Notes: generated by a model from the letters alone, not told the origin. Counted from the stretch's first letter, positions 1 to 8,108 are shown. The stretch: DNA of 64,000 bases from Hanamia caeni (GCF_003721595.1 NZ_RJJR01000004.1:62001-126000), one strand, 5' to 3'. Program-made: numbers and translations.

Positions 1-2
1 AT

Positions 3-116
3 TTTGGTGGTCCAGGATATCAAAACTATGAGCGGATTATACAGGTTCTTACAACAAATGCAATTAAATTTAGCAGAAGAAGTACACAATTAAATTTATA
101 TTTTTTCATCCGGTAA
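3..116 (+). pseudogene. possible 3' remnant of a histidine kinase-like gene
   Basis: The third forward frame is open from the left edge to a TAA at 114-116 and encodes 37 residues. It includes RIIQVL followed by TNAIKFS, which resembles the N-box of histidine-kinase ATPase domains (RxxQVLxNLLxNAIKFS) with about three residues missing, and then ends at once. A real kinase would continue for about 80 residues, so if the resemblance is genuine this is a broken remnant. The first frame is also open, to position 93, but looks less protein-like. The upstream sequence is outside the window, so the call is weak. Confidence 0.25.
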
Positions 117-157
117 CTGGTAAGAAAGATGTGCAAAGATGAAATAAAAACTAATAA

Positions 158-829
158 ATGGTAACGTGGCAGGAAATATTATTTCGTCTTTTTCTGGCGG
201 CAGTTTTTGGCGCCCTGATTGGCTTAGAGCGTGAAAGGAAGGACTGGACGGCGGGCATGCGTACCCACATGATGGTTTGCCTTGGTTCTGCCTTAATCAT
301 GCTGGTTTCTTCTTTTGGCTTTGCTGATATTTTGGGCACAAAAAATGTAGAACTTGACCCCTCAAGGGTGGCGGCGCAGGTAATCAGTGGTATTGGGTTT
401 ATCGGTGCAGGTACCATCTTATTTCTTCAGCAGGGCAGAATCAGGGGACTTACTACTGCTTCAGGGTTGTGGACTGTTGCAGCAATTGGTTTGGCCACGG
501 GCGGCGGAATGTATTTTGCCGCGGCAGTTACTACTATTTTTGCTATCGTTATTTTATGGGCTTTGCAGCCTTTGGAAAACAGGATAAAAAAGAAATTTTC
601 GAAAAGAACCCTGCGGATTGAAACCACCGAAATTGCAAATCCCAATTTGATTTTGAACAAAATGAGCAGTTTTGATTTTATCAATTTTTCAAACTTTTCC
701 ATTGACAAAACTGATGAAGGTTTTATCATACAACTGCGGTTTGAAAATTTGAATATGGAAAAGCTGGAGCTCATTACCAAAGAATTTGAAAATGACAGGT
801 CGATAAAAAAGATTTTGTGGAATAAGTAA
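158..829 (+). CDS. MgtC/SapB family membrane protein
   Basis: Predicted inner-membrane protein of 223 residues. The first ~140 residues are hydrophobic and carry the MgtC/SapB signatures: GLERERK near residue 22, the AGMRTH segment near 32, SGIGFIGAG near 77-84, and RGLTTASGLWTVAAIGLA near 96-113. The last ~80 residues are soluble and would be the small ACT-like domain seen in longer family members. MgtC proteins are linked to growth in low magnesium and to F-ATPase modulation in some pathogens; many environmental homologues have no known role. No magnesium transporter is adjacent, so the physiological role here is open. The family call is firm. Confidence 0.85.
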   Translation: MVTWQEILFRLFLAAVFGALIGLERERKDWTAGMRTHMMVCLGSALIMLVSSFGFADILGTKNVELDPSRVAAQVISGIGFIGAGTILFLQQGRIRGLTTASGLWTVAAIGLATGGGMYFAAAVTTIFAIVILWALQPLENRIKKKFSKRTLRIETTEIANPNLILNKMSSFDFINFSNFSIDKTDEGFIIQLRFENLNMEKLELITKEFENDRSIKKILWNK

Positions 830-836
830 TGTGATA

Positions 837-880
837 GCCTTTACTTTCTATTCATTTGATGTGTTCATACCAGTAAAGGC
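837..880. terminator. inverted repeat after the MgtC-like gene
   Basis: GCCTTTACT at 837-845 pairs perfectly with AGTAAAGGC at 872-880 across a 26-nt loop, between convergent genes ending at 829 and 908. There is no T-tract, so a terminator role is only possible. The arms contain the CTTTACT/AGTAAAG core that recurs in other intergenic regions of this window. Confidence 0.35.
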
Positions 881-907
881 ATAAATAATCCCATATTTTA
901 TTTTATC

Positions 908-1573
908 TCAGGCAGTATGGCTATAATTATTGCCGGGCTCATTCAAAACATTTTCTATCCGTTCGTGCAAGGTTTCAAAATCAGTGAAACCCTGCGCTAC
1001 AAGATAAAATTTTGACTCAGTTAATTGAATAAATACTGCGGGAAAACCAGTAACGTTTAATTGTTTGCACAAGGCAAATTCATAATGCGCCTTTTCTTTG
1101 TATTCCTCATCATACAGCTTCTCATAAAATTCTTCTTCGGGAATATTGTATTTATCTAAAAGCAAACGATACGCTTCATCATCAGTAAGATCACGCCCTT
1201 CAAAATGAAGCGCATACTGCAAATCAGCAGCAAAGCTTACCTGCAGTTGCGGATAGTATTCTTTAAAAATGCACAAGGCGATTGCCGGTTTTTCTGAATG
1301 AGGGAACCAGTCGCTTATTTCAGGATGGCGAATATGCCATAGATAATCTTCGCCAAATTTAATTCCTGCAATTTCTTCTATGCGCGGATAGCTTTCTTCA
1401 GTGTATTTTGCCGTAGCGCTGATGGAAACAGGTTGTGCGGGTAAAATCATTCCACCTGAAAGCACTTCAAAATCCAGTTTATTTTTATATTCAGAATAAA
1501 TTTTTTTCATTACCTGGCTGAAGCCGTAGCACCAGCCGCAATAAGCATCGTAACAATATATTAAATTGGCCAT
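908..1573 (-). CDS. DsbA-family thioredoxin-fold protein
   Basis: About 221 residues with a CGWC active-site motif near the N-terminus (residues 12-15 from the chosen start), inside the pattern IYCYDAYCGWCYGF typical of the FrnE/DsbA-like (COG3531-type) group. A conserved cis-proline is seen in the late TGFPAVFIQ segment. No signal peptide is visible, so it probably acts in the cytoplasm as a thiol-disulfide oxidoreductase or isomerase. I chose the ATG at 1573 because the family normally begins only a few residues before the first beta strand; an ATG at 1591 would add six residues. It converges with the MgtC-like gene and its substrate is unknown. Confidence 0.8.
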   Translation of the reverse strand: MANLIYCYDAYCGWCYGFSQVMKKIYSEYKNKLDFEVLSGGMILPAQPVSISATAKYTEESYPRIEEIAGIKFGEDYLWHIRHPEISDWFPHSEKPAIALCIFKEYYPQLQVSFAADLQYALHFEGRDLTDDEAYRLLLDKYNIPEEEFYEKLYDEEYKEKAHYEFALCKQLNVTGFPAVFIQLTESKFYLVAQGFTDFETLHERIENVLNEPGNNYSHTA

Positions 1574-1705
1574 ATAACTAAAACTGGGCAATAAACCTGC
1601 CGGAATTCAACAAATAAAGTATAACGAAACTAATTGAAAAGAGCTATCCGATTATAAACCGCCGGAGTTTTTATGGCATTCAACCACCTTTTACATTGCT
1701 ACAAT

Positions 1706-1713
1706 TACATTTG
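1706..1713 (+). promoter_or_regulatory. -7 element upstream of trmB
   Basis: TACATTTG matches the Bacteroidota -7 consensus TAnnTTTG exactly. It lies only 5 nt before the trmB ATG at 1719, so transcription would start at or next to the start codon. No TTTG -33 element was found at the usual spacing. Confidence 0.45.
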
Positions 1714-1718
1714 CAATT

Positions 1719-2423
1719 ATGGCTCAAAAGAAATTACAAAGATTTGGGGAAATAAAAGCCTTTGCCAATGTGTTGGAATATCCTACCGATATGAAAGGCA
1801 AATGGAATATTTTTTTTAGAAATGAAAACCCAATCGTTTTGGAACTGGCCTGCGGCAAAGGCGAATACACTACAGGGCTCGCTCAATTATATCCTCAAAA
1901 AAATTTCATCGGCGTTGATGTAAAAGGCAACCGCCTGTGGGCAGGCGCAAGATTTGCGTTGCAAAACGGGTTGAATAATGTGGCTTTTTTAAGAACGCAG
2001 ATCGATAAAATCAACCATTATTTTTCTGCAAATGAGGTGGACGAAATCTGGATCACCTTCCCTGATCCGCAATTGAGAATTTCGAAAGCGAAAAAAAGAT
2101 TAACGCATCCGAAATTTTTAAGACTATACCAGCAAATTGTTACACCAGGCGCAAAGATTCATTTGAAAACCGACTCTCCGGATTTGTACGAATTTACCAA
2201 ACTGGTGATCCGGCTTTACGGCCTGCAGGTGATTGCAGACATTGGCGATGTGTATAAAATGGAAAAGCTCACTGAGGAGTTGGCCATAAAAACCCATTAT
2301 GAAAAGCTGGACATTGCCAAAAGCAATTGCATTTTTTACCTCAGTTTTTGCTTACCGGAAAGGCTGCCGGAAAATGATGAGGAGCTTAAGAAGATTCTTT
2401 CTGAAAAATATCCTGCAAAATAA
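1719..2423 (+). CDS. trmB: tRNA (guanine-N7-)-methyltransferase
   Basis: Transfers a methyl group from S-adenosylmethionine to N7 of guanine 46 in the variable loop of tRNAs, in the cytoplasm. The 234-residue protein has the SAM-binding motif LELACGKGEY at about residues 41-50, FIGVDVKG near 63-70, and the family signature ITFPDPQ at 112-118. It ends with the expected ETHYE-type region, here IKTHYEKL. The length is normal for Bacteroidota TrmB. It appears to stand alone, with a -7 element immediately before the start. Confidence 0.93.
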   Translation: MAQKKLQRFGEIKAFANVLEYPTDMKGKWNIFFRNENPIVLELACGKGEYTTGLAQLYPQKNFIGVDVKGNRLWAGARFALQNGLNNVAFLRTQIDKINHYFSANEVDEIWITFPDPQLRISKAKKRLTHPKFLRLYQQIVTPGAKIHLKTDSPDLYEFTKLVIRLYGLQVIADIGDVYKMEKLTEELAIKTHYEKLDIAKSNCIFYLSFCLPERLPENDEELKKILSEKYPAK

Positions 2424-2656
2424 AATTCGCCTTGGAACCAGCTTTACTGCAACTCATTCTCTTAGCAAAGTTTCTACAGATTAGTTTTCGTGTATATATG
2501 CCAGTTATGCTGATTTGTTTTTGTAGTAAATGAAGAAATATCGCGGATTTTATTTTTTTAACCGGGCAAAGTCAGTTTAAATTTATTGATGAAGATGAAA
2601 GGGGAACTGAATTAAGACAGGGCATTTTGTTATGAAAATGAGTGTAAAAGAATGCC

Positions 2657-2664
2657 TATTTTTG
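2657..2664 (+). promoter_or_regulatory. -7 element before the small gene/PIN pair
   Basis: TATTTTTG fits TAnnTTTG and lies 18 nt before the ATG at 2683, so it could drive the two-gene unit. No convincing -33 element is visible. Confidence 0.35.
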
Positions 2665-2682
2665 AGAAAGAAAAAATAAACT

Positions 2683-2916
2683 ATGAACACAGAATTAAAT
2701 AATCCCGATTTGAATGAACAACAGGTTTTGATGCTTCGCTTATTAAAAAAGCCGCTGCCTGAGGAAGATTTTAGCCAAATGCGCAGGCTTGCCGTACAAC
2801 TATTGGCCAAACAAATTGAAAATGTTACCGACAGGTGGGAATTAGAAAATAATTTTACTGAAGAAACCTACGAAAAATTAAGCAAAGGGCATTTTCGCTC
2901 AAAATCTTCTAAATAG
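2683..2916 (+). CDS. small protein, putative antitoxin partner of the PIN gene
   Basis: A 77-residue charged protein, mostly helical by composition, with repeated Leu/Glu/Lys and no membrane segment. I do not recognise a named family. The stop is only 5 nt before the start of a PIN-domain gene, the usual layout of an antitoxin-toxin pair, and the size fits an antitoxin. Its central part (MRRLAVQLLAKQIENVTDRWE) resembles short proteins found next to COG1569 PIN genes, but that is from memory and not tested. The antitoxin role is inferred from position only. Confidence 0.5.
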   Translation: MNTELNNPDLNEQQVLMLRLLKKPLPEEDFSQMRRLAVQLLAKQIENVTDRWELENNFTEETYEKLSKGHFRSKSSK

Positions 2917-2921
2917 GCACA

Positions 2922-3337
2922 ATGAGGATTGTTTTGGATTCAAACGTTTTGCTGGTGGCTTTGGGTAAACGTAGCCGGTATAAATTAATATGGCAGGCCT
3001 TTATAGAAGGCGTATATAAAGTTGTTGTATCCGAAGATATTTTACACGAATATGAGGAAATTCTTATGGAGCATGCTGCTCCCGGTATTGCTGACCTGGT
3101 ATTAGAATCTTTCGTTGAATCACCCGATGTAATTATCAGCGTATCTTCTACAATTGGAACGCAATTGTCACCGATCCTGATGATAATAAATTTTTCGATG
3201 CAGCCGTTGCCGGCAAGGCAGACTTTATAGTAACTAATGATGCGCACTTTAATGAAGCAAAGAAATTTGAATTTCCTAATGTTAATATAATCAGCGCAGA
3301 TGAATTTTTGGAGATATTGAAAAGAGAAAAATTATAA
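2922..3337 (+). pseudogene. frameshifted PIN-domain ribonuclease (COG1569-like toxin)
   Basis: The first frame starts MRIVLDSNVLLVALG, the N-terminal strand of a PIN domain with its first catalytic Asp, and includes the conserved Glu region ILHEYEEIL. The similarity leaves this frame near 3144-3149 and resumes in the -1 frame as YNWNAIVTDPDDNKFFDAA, then IVTNDAHF, ending at a TAA at 3335-3337. These are the second half of the PIN domain with its remaining acidic residues. Restoring one base near 3144-3148 gives a ~139-residue protein of normal family length. Without it, the product is 102 residues with an unrelated tail and no complete active site. No slippery heptamer is present. It is either a real inactivating deletion or a sequencing error. 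Confidence 0.75.
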
Positions 3338-3412
3338 CTATTGCTGCTTTTTAAAACAAAATTCTATAAAAACTAAAGCCCATCATAATAAAAATTCTCC
3401 TTAAAATCTGCT

Positions 3413-4027
3413 TTACTGCAAGTCGTTAAGCGATACACCTGCCTGGTGTTCTATTATAAACGGAATAAGCGTTTCCAACTCCACGCCTGCGCGGGAACAG
3501 GCATCTGCAATTTCTTCTCTTGATACATTGGCTGCAAAAGATTTTTCTTTCAATCTTTTTTTAACGCCCTTTAATTCCATTCCTTCATACCCGTTGGGCC
3601 GCATTAAAGAATAAGCATGAATTAATCCTGATAACTCATCAAAGGCGTACAACATTTTATCCATGCGGGTTTCAGGTTCCACACCAAAATGATTCGGGCC
3701 GTGTGAAGCGATCGCATGAATGATTTCAGGGTCAACATTCCTTCTTTCCAGCTCTTCAATTATTTTTTTGCAATGCTCGCCGGGCCATTGGTCCCAATCT
3801 GCATCGTGCAGTAGTCCGGCCATTTCCCAGCGCCATTGCCCTTCTTCACCGAGGCCTTCTTTTTCGGCGGCCCAGCATTTCATCAGGTGTGATACCTGTA
3901 GCATGTGAAGGCGCAGTTTGTCATTCAACACCCATTCTTTCAGCAATAAGTTTGCTTCTTCTTTTGAAAGCGTTTTTCCTGTGTTGGCAACATCTCCAAA
4001 TTTGTTCCTGTTGAGTAGGAGGCTCAT
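3413..4027 (-). CDS. HD-domain phosphohydrolase-like protein
   Basis: About 204 residues from the chosen start. The HD metal-binding signature is visible: His near residue 41, then LLHDADWDQWPGEH near 72-85 with the His-Asp pair at 74-75, and later HAIASHG and an Asp in YAFDELSG. This matches predicted HD-superfamily hydrolases of the nucleotide or phosphoester type; the substrate cannot be read from sequence. An upstream extension to 4186 would overlap the divergent gene at 4143, so I prefer the ATG at 4027 (MSLLLNRNKFG); 4066 is also possible. The C-terminal coding end contains one copy of the recurrent CTTTACTG motif. Confidence 0.75.
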   Translation of the reverse strand: MSLLLNRNKFGDVANTGKTLSKEEANLLLKEWVLNDKLRLHMLQVSHLMKCWAAEKEGLGEEGQWRWEMAGLLHDADWDQWPGEHCKKIIEELERRNVDPEIIHAIASHGPNHFGVEPETRMDKMLYAFDELSGLIHAYSLMRPNGYEGMELKGVKKRLKEKSFAANVSREEIADACSRAGVELETLIPFIIEHQAGVSLNDLQ

Positions 4028-4142
4028 AATAATCGTTTTTTTAAAGGTGGCATTTTTTTGATTCATTTCAAGAAACAAGCAAAATTGGTCGAAATTCGAA
4101 AAGAATTTATTTTTAAACTTCAAAATTCTTTCCTTTGCTCCA

Positions 4143-4988
4143 ATGTCTTTATTTATTACTTCTCTTAACTCCGGAAGCAACGGCAATTGCTATTATGTAG
4201 GAAATGAAACCGAAGCTGTTTTGGTAGATGTGGGCATTTCATGCCGCGAAGTAGAAAAAAGAATGAAACGGCTTGGATTGCTGATGGAAAACATCAAAGC
4301 AGTTTTTATTTCGCACGAACATTCTGACCATATTTATGGATTATGCGGCCTGGTAAAAAAATATTGCTTACCCGTCTATATTACTGAATCAACCATGCAA
4401 AACGGAAGGCTGGTGTTTGATCAAACGTTGATAAAGGTTTTTGTGGCGCATGAGCCGGTATTTATCGGCAATCTGTCCGTGGTAGCTTTTCCTAAGTTTC
4501 ATGATGCGGCAGACCCATACAGTTTTGTAGTTGAGTGCGAAAAAGTAGCTGTAGGGATATTTACGGATATTGGTAAAGCATGTAAAAATGTGATCCATTA
4601 TTTCAAACAATGCCATGCGGCTTTCCTGGAAGCGAATTATGATGAAGAGATGTTGCAAAGAGGAAATTATCCTTTCCATCTTAAGAAAAGAATATCGGGA
4701 GGCATGGGCCATTTGAGCAATCACGAAGCGCTGGACATTTTTATCCACCACCGGCCACCCTTCATGAGCCATCTGCTTTTATCACATCTTTCAAAAAATA
4801 ATAACTCGCCGGAGCTGGTGCAGAAAATTTTTGACGCTCATGCCGATAGCGTTCAAATCATTGTTGCTTCGCGCTACAATGAAACCAGCGTCTTCCGGAT
4901 TTGTGCTGATCGTTTGCCGCATAAAATAGCGACATATGCAATGATAAAAAAATCTTGTTCTACGCAGCTCTCCTTTGAGTTTGCATAA
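4143..4988 (+). CDS. YycJ-like MBL-fold metallohydrolase
   Basis: A 281-residue cytoplasmic metallo-beta-lactamase-fold protein. It begins with the family-typical ITSLNSGSNGNCYYVG and has the metal-binding motif HEHSDH at residues 58-63. The GHLSNHEA segment is also typical of the YycJ/WalJ group, whose members are thought to be nucleases or DNA-repair hydrolases. A weak -7-like sequence (TTCCTTTG) sits just before the start. It is divergent from the HD-domain gene and is followed by a small acidic protein gene. Confidence 0.88.
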   Translation: MSLFITSLNSGSNGNCYYVGNETEAVLVDVGISCREVEKRMKRLGLLMENIKAVFISHEHSDHIYGLCGLVKKYCLPVYITESTMQNGRLVFDQTLIKVFVAHEPVFIGNLSVVAFPKFHDAADPYSFVVECEKVAVGIFTDIGKACKNVIHYFKQCHAAFLEANYDEEMLQRGNYPFHLKKRISGGMGHLSNHEALDIFIHHRPPFMSHLLLSHLSKNNNSPELVQKIFDAHADSVQIIVASRYNETSVFRICADRLPHKIATYAMIKKSCSTQLSFEFA

Positions 4989-5039
4989 TAATGGCACAAT
5001 ATTTAATGCTTAATTTCATACCTAAATTTTTGAAAAATT

Positions 5040-5225
5040 ATGGAAGATAAAGACCATACACCCCATAAGAAAGATTCTGAAATAAAGAAAACAGACGAGC
5101 ATAAAAGAGCTGAAGAAGCGTTTGAGCAGGCGGAAGAAGATATTGAAAAAGATCCGGAATTAAATTTAGACAACCTATCCGATTTAGATGAAGGAGAGCT
5201 CGCAAGAAAAGAAGGCCATCCATAA
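5040..5225 (+). CDS. small highly charged hypothetical protein
   Basis: Encodes 61 residues made almost entirely of Asp, Glu, Lys, His and Arg, with no hydrophobic core and probably intrinsically disordered or helical (KRAEEAFEQAEEDIEKDPE). I recognise no family. The antisense frames are also open, but this frame has the composition of a genuine small acidic Bacteroidota protein and lies 51 nt after the metallohydrolase gene in the same direction. No function is inferred. Confidence 0.5.
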   Translation: MEDKDHTPHKKDSEIKKTDEHKRAEEAFEQAEEDIEKDPELNLDNLSDLDEGELARKEGHP

Positions 5226-5303
5226 ATCACACAGGTAAGCCATCTTTTCCGTTTCGGCGCCCATGTTTTTAAACCGGCAGCCGTATTTTTTTAATATGAT
5301 TTC

Positions 5304-6533
5304 ATGAAATTACCTCCTTCACTCAGGGCGCTGCAATACCGGAATTTTCAATTGTATATGGGAGGGCAGTCTATTTCTTTGATAGGCACCTGGATGCAGA
5401 GAATAGCCGTGAGTTGGCTGGTTTTTGAAATGACTCATTCCGCCTTTATGTTAGGCCTGGTTGCTTTTGCCAGCCGCATTCCCATGATGTTTTTATCGCC
5501 TTATGCAGGCGCTTATGTTGACAGGCACAGCCGCTACAAAACGCTTTTAGTTACACAGTTTGCTTCGATGCTGCAGGCCGGCTTACTGGCTTTTGCGGTA
5601 CTTTCCAATCATTATACTATAGTTACCATTATTGCTTTAAGCGTAATGCTCGGTATTATTAATGCTTTTGATGCACCCTCGCGGCAATCGCTGATGATCG
5701 TGCTTGTTCAAAATAATAATGATTTGCCAAATGCCATCGCGCTGAATTCTACCATGGTAACGCTGGCCCGGCTGGTAGGCCCCGCGGTGGCAGGCATTTT
5801 GTTAAGTACGGTTGGCACAGGCATTTGCTTTCTTATTAATTTTTTGAGTTTTATCGCTGTGATTACCACCCTGTTTTTAATGAAAATTAAAATACCTGCA
5901 AAAATTAAGCACACAGAAAAAATCTGGAAAAATCTTGGCCAGGGATTTACTTATTTAAGGCAACATCCGGGTTTAAAGCATGCTATCCTGCTGATGGCTA
6001 TTATGAGTTTTTTGATAATGCCTTACACCACCTTGCTTCCTATTTATGCAAAAAATATTTTTAAAGGCGACGTTACCACCTTTAGCTGGCTCAATATTAT
6101 TTCAGGCCTGGGCGCGCTGATGGGCGCTATTTACGTAGCGCGATTAAGGCCGGGAAAGAATTTATTAAAAGTAATTATTGGCGCGGGGCTGCTTCTTTGC
6201 GTCAGCCTTGTTTTGTTTTCCTATATTACTTACCTGCCGGTTTCCTTCATCCTTATTATGGTAGGCGAAGCGGGTTTGCTTACTTTTATCGCATCCACCA
6301 ATACATACTTGCAAACGAATGTGGATGAAAATATGCGGGGCCGGGTGATAAGCTATTATGTAATGGCTTTTGGAGGCATGCTTCCAATCGGCAGCCTTGT
6401 TACAGGTTTGCTGGCTCACCTTACCAGTGCGCCTTTTACTATTTTGGTAGAAGGTTTGATAGGAATGATTACGTTGGTGGCTTTTATTCCTGCATTTAAG
6501 AGAACGACAAAGAACAACACACACAGCCATTAA
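5304..6533 (+). CDS. MFS transporter, EntS-like exporter group
   Basis: A 409-residue protein with about ten to twelve hydrophobic helices. The N-terminal LRALQYRNFQLYMGGQSISLIGTWMQ pattern and the cytoplasmic loop DRHSRYKTLL mark the MFS_3/EntS-like branch of the major facilitator superfamily, which exports siderophores or drugs by proton antiport. The second half repeats the arrangement, with MRGRVISYY near residue 350. There is no siderophore synthesis gene nearby, so the substrate is unknown. The next gene, 28 nt downstream, is also a membrane protein and could be co-transcribed. Confidence 0.85.
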   Translation: MKLPPSLRALQYRNFQLYMGGQSISLIGTWMQRIAVSWLVFEMTHSAFMLGLVAFASRIPMMFLSPYAGAYVDRHSRYKTLLVTQFASMLQAGLLAFAVLSNHYTIVTIIALSVMLGIINAFDAPSRQSLMIVLVQNNNDLPNAIALNSTMVTLARLVGPAVAGILLSTVGTGICFLINFLSFIAVITTLFLMKIKIPAKIKHTEKIWKNLGQGFTYLRQHPGLKHAILLMAIMSFLIMPYTTLLPIYAKNIFKGDVTTFSWLNIISGLGALMGAIYVARLRPGKNLLKVIIGAGLLLCVSLVLFSYITYLPVSFILIMVGEAGLLTFIASTNTYLQTNVDENMRGRVISYYVMAFGGMLPIGSLVTGLLAHLTSAPFTILVEGLIGMITLVAFIPAFKRTTKNNTHSH

Positions 6534-6560
6534 TTATGATGTATTCCAATCAGTAAGTTC

Positions 6561-7325
6561 ATGAAAAATAGTAACCGCAAAAATTCAGTATGGTTCGAAA
6601 TAATGCTGGTACTTCTTACGTGTGTGGCCGGCAGCGTAGACGTGATGAGCTACTACCGCCTTGGCAATGTTTTTACAGCGAACATGACGGGTAATACAGT
6701 ATTGCTGGGGCTTTCCATCGGGCAGGGAAATGCGGCTTCCTCGTTCCACCAGATAGCAGCGCTTGCCGGTTTTTTTTCAGGAGCGTTAATGGGCGCTTAT
6801 ATCGTGGAAAATACGAAAAAGGGTTGGTCCAATTATATTACAATTAGCCTATCTATAGAAACCACCATCGTTTTTATACTGGTATATATTTGGTTTTTTG
6901 AGGGCAAAATGATTAGTGGTTTTGCGTTGTATGTATCCATTATTTTGGCGGGATTGGCTATGGGGATTCAAAGCGCTACTATTCGGCACTTAAATATTCC
7001 CGGCATCATCACCACGTTTCTTACCGGTACCATTACATCAATAGGCATGAGTATGGTTAAAGGAATAAAAAGCGGATTCAACAAAAAAGTAAAAAGAGCC
7101 AATCCCGCGGTGCCCAGCCCAAAAACTTTAGAGCAAAGAATCGAATTGCAAGTCATTGTTTTTATGGCTTATGCAGGCACCGCTGTTTTTACAGGGTGGA
7201 TGGAGTTTCACCGGCCGCGATTTTTACCCCTTCTTCCCTTAATTCTGGTGATTAGTGTTTTGCTCATCGTGGTAAAGCAACCCGGCCATCCGCATCTGCA
7301 AAGTAACGAAGTAGAAGAAGGATAA
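6561..7325 (+). CDS. YoaK/DUF1275 family membrane protein
   Basis: A 254-residue integral membrane protein with about six hydrophobic segments. It carries the DUF1275 signatures: CVAGSVDVMSYYRLGNVFTANMTGN near residues 20-44 and GLAMGIQSATIRHLNIPGIITTFLTGT near 130-156. Family members have no established function; a transport role is often assumed. The gene follows the MFS transporter closely on the same strand and converges with rnpA. Confidence 0.88.
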   Translation: MKNSNRKNSVWFEIMLVLLTCVAGSVDVMSYYRLGNVFTANMTGNTVLLGLSIGQGNAASSFHQIAALAGFFSGALMGAYIVENTKKGWSNYITISLSIETTIVFILVYIWFFEGKMISGFALYVSIILAGLAMGIQSATIRHLNIPGIITTFLTGTITSIGMSMVKGIKSGFNKKVKRANPAVPSPKTLEQRIELQVIVFMAYAGTAVFTGWMEFHRPRFLPLLPLILVISVLLIVVKQPGHPHLQSNEVEEG

Positions 7326-7365
7326 ATGATGCCAATCTCAGTAAACCGGCAAATACTGCAATTTC

Positions 7366-7755
7366 TTATTTTGCAGCAATGGCCTTCCCGATTCGCTCTA
7401 AGACGATTTGCATTTGTTGAAAAACCTGGTGGTAATCGGGCAATTCTTTAGAAGTATAGATAAAAAAAACAACGAGTTGCTGGCCGGTGGAAATTAATTG
7501 TTCTGATAAATAATTTTTTTGCACACGATAGCTTTCGCGCATCAATCTTTTAACACGATTTCGTTCCACTGCCTTCTTAAAATTTTTACTGCTCACGGCA
7601 AAGCCTGCTTTTAAGGCGAAATCCTGCTTTTCCACCGGTAAATAAATTGCCTTTATCGGAAAATTGGAGAATGATTTGCCTTCGTTAAAAAGCTTTTGAA
7701 TCGTTTTTCTGCTTTTTAATTTTTCCTTTCTTTTAAAAGTGGCCCTGGATGTAAT
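7366..7755 (-). CDS. rnpA: ribonuclease P protein component, no canonical start codon
   Basis: The protein subunit of RNase P, which helps the catalytic RNA trim tRNA 5' leaders. The conserved core is plain: FKRKEKLKSRKTIQKLF near the N-terminus, LKAGFAVSSKNFKKAVERNRVKRLMRE with the RNR-type RNA-binding motif, and a normal C-terminus. The frame is closed by a TAA at 7768-7770. Between this stop and the conserved core there is no ATG, GTG or TTG; the first GTG, at 7635, would delete the first third of the domain. The best candidate is the ATT at 7753-7755, which gives 129 residues starting just before the family's usual N-terminus. The gene lies downstream of rpmH, separated from it by a terminator hairpin. 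Confidence 0.85.
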   Translation of the reverse strand: MTSRATFKRKEKLKSRKTIQKLFNEGKSFSNFPIKAIYLPVEKQDFALKAGFAVSSKNFKKAVERNRVKRLMRESYRVQKNYLSEQLISTGQQLVVFFIYTSKELPDYHQVFQQMQIVLERIGKAIAAK

Positions 7756-7789
7756 AAGATACGATTGTTAGGTTTAAAATATAATTAAA

Positions 7790-7820
7790 GATAAAAAAAT
7801 AGCCCCTGAAAATGGGGCTA
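7790..7820 (-). terminator. intrinsic terminator between rpmH and rnpA
   Basis: TAGCCCC at 7800-7806 pairs with GGGGCTA at 7814-7820 around a 7-nt loop. Read leftward, the hairpin is followed by ATTTTTTAT, a U-tract. It lies 31 nt past the rpmH stop and about 45 nt before the rnpA start, so it should reduce read-through into rnpA. Confidence 0.75.
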
Positions 7821-7851
7821 TCAAAATTATATAAATATCGATTTTATTTTT

Positions 7852-8019
7852 TTATTTTTTGCTTCCGTGTTCATCAGATACGGTCAGTTTATGGCGCCCT
7901 TTTCTTCTGCGGCTTGCCAAAACCTTACGTCCATTAGCAGTTGACATCCGCTCCCTGAAACCGTGAACGCTTTTGCGGCGGCGCTTATGCGGCTGGTAAG
8001 TACGTTTTTTCCCTGGCAT
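7852..8019 (-). CDS. rpmH: 50S ribosomal protein L34
   Basis: A 55-residue, strongly basic protein starting [20 protein letters not shown] and containing [25 protein letters not shown]. This is the diagnostic L34 sequence, with a short Bacteroidota C-terminal extension ending in GSKK. It is a structural protein of the large ribosomal subunit. The rpmH-rnpA order is conserved across bacteria. A TACTTTTG -7 element lies about 80 nt upstream, giving a substantial leader. Confidence 0.96.
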   Translation of the reverse strand: MPGKKRTYQPHKRRRKSVHGFRERMSTANGRKVLASRRRKGRHKLTVSDEHGSKK

Positions 8020-8100
8020 TGTTAAATGTTTTTCCTTTTAGTAAAAATTGTTTCTGTCATTATCAGCCGGGCACCATCCCTGCTGGTTGTGAAAGGGCTG

Positions 8101-8108
8101 CAAAAGTA
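8101..8108 (-). promoter_or_regulatory. -7 element upstream of rpmH
   Basis: On the minus strand the sequence is TACTTTTG, an exact TAnnTTTG match, about 80 nt before the rpmH start. The predicted leader contains GC-rich segments that could fold, but no named leader motif was recognised. Confidence 0.5.

Noticed and set aside
2299..2484. A 61-codon plus-strand frame running out of trmB
   Set aside because: Most of it lies inside trmB in another frame, and the remainder shows no protein-like pattern.
3141..3152. Programmed frameshifting in the PIN-domain gene
   Set aside because: There is no X-XXY-YYZ slippery heptamer or downstream structure at the frame break; a simple indel is the more economical explanation.
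8020..8100. Riboswitch or ribosomal-protein leader upstream of rpmH
   Set aside because: Some GC-rich pairing is possible, but no known leader motif or convincing stem could be recognised by eye.
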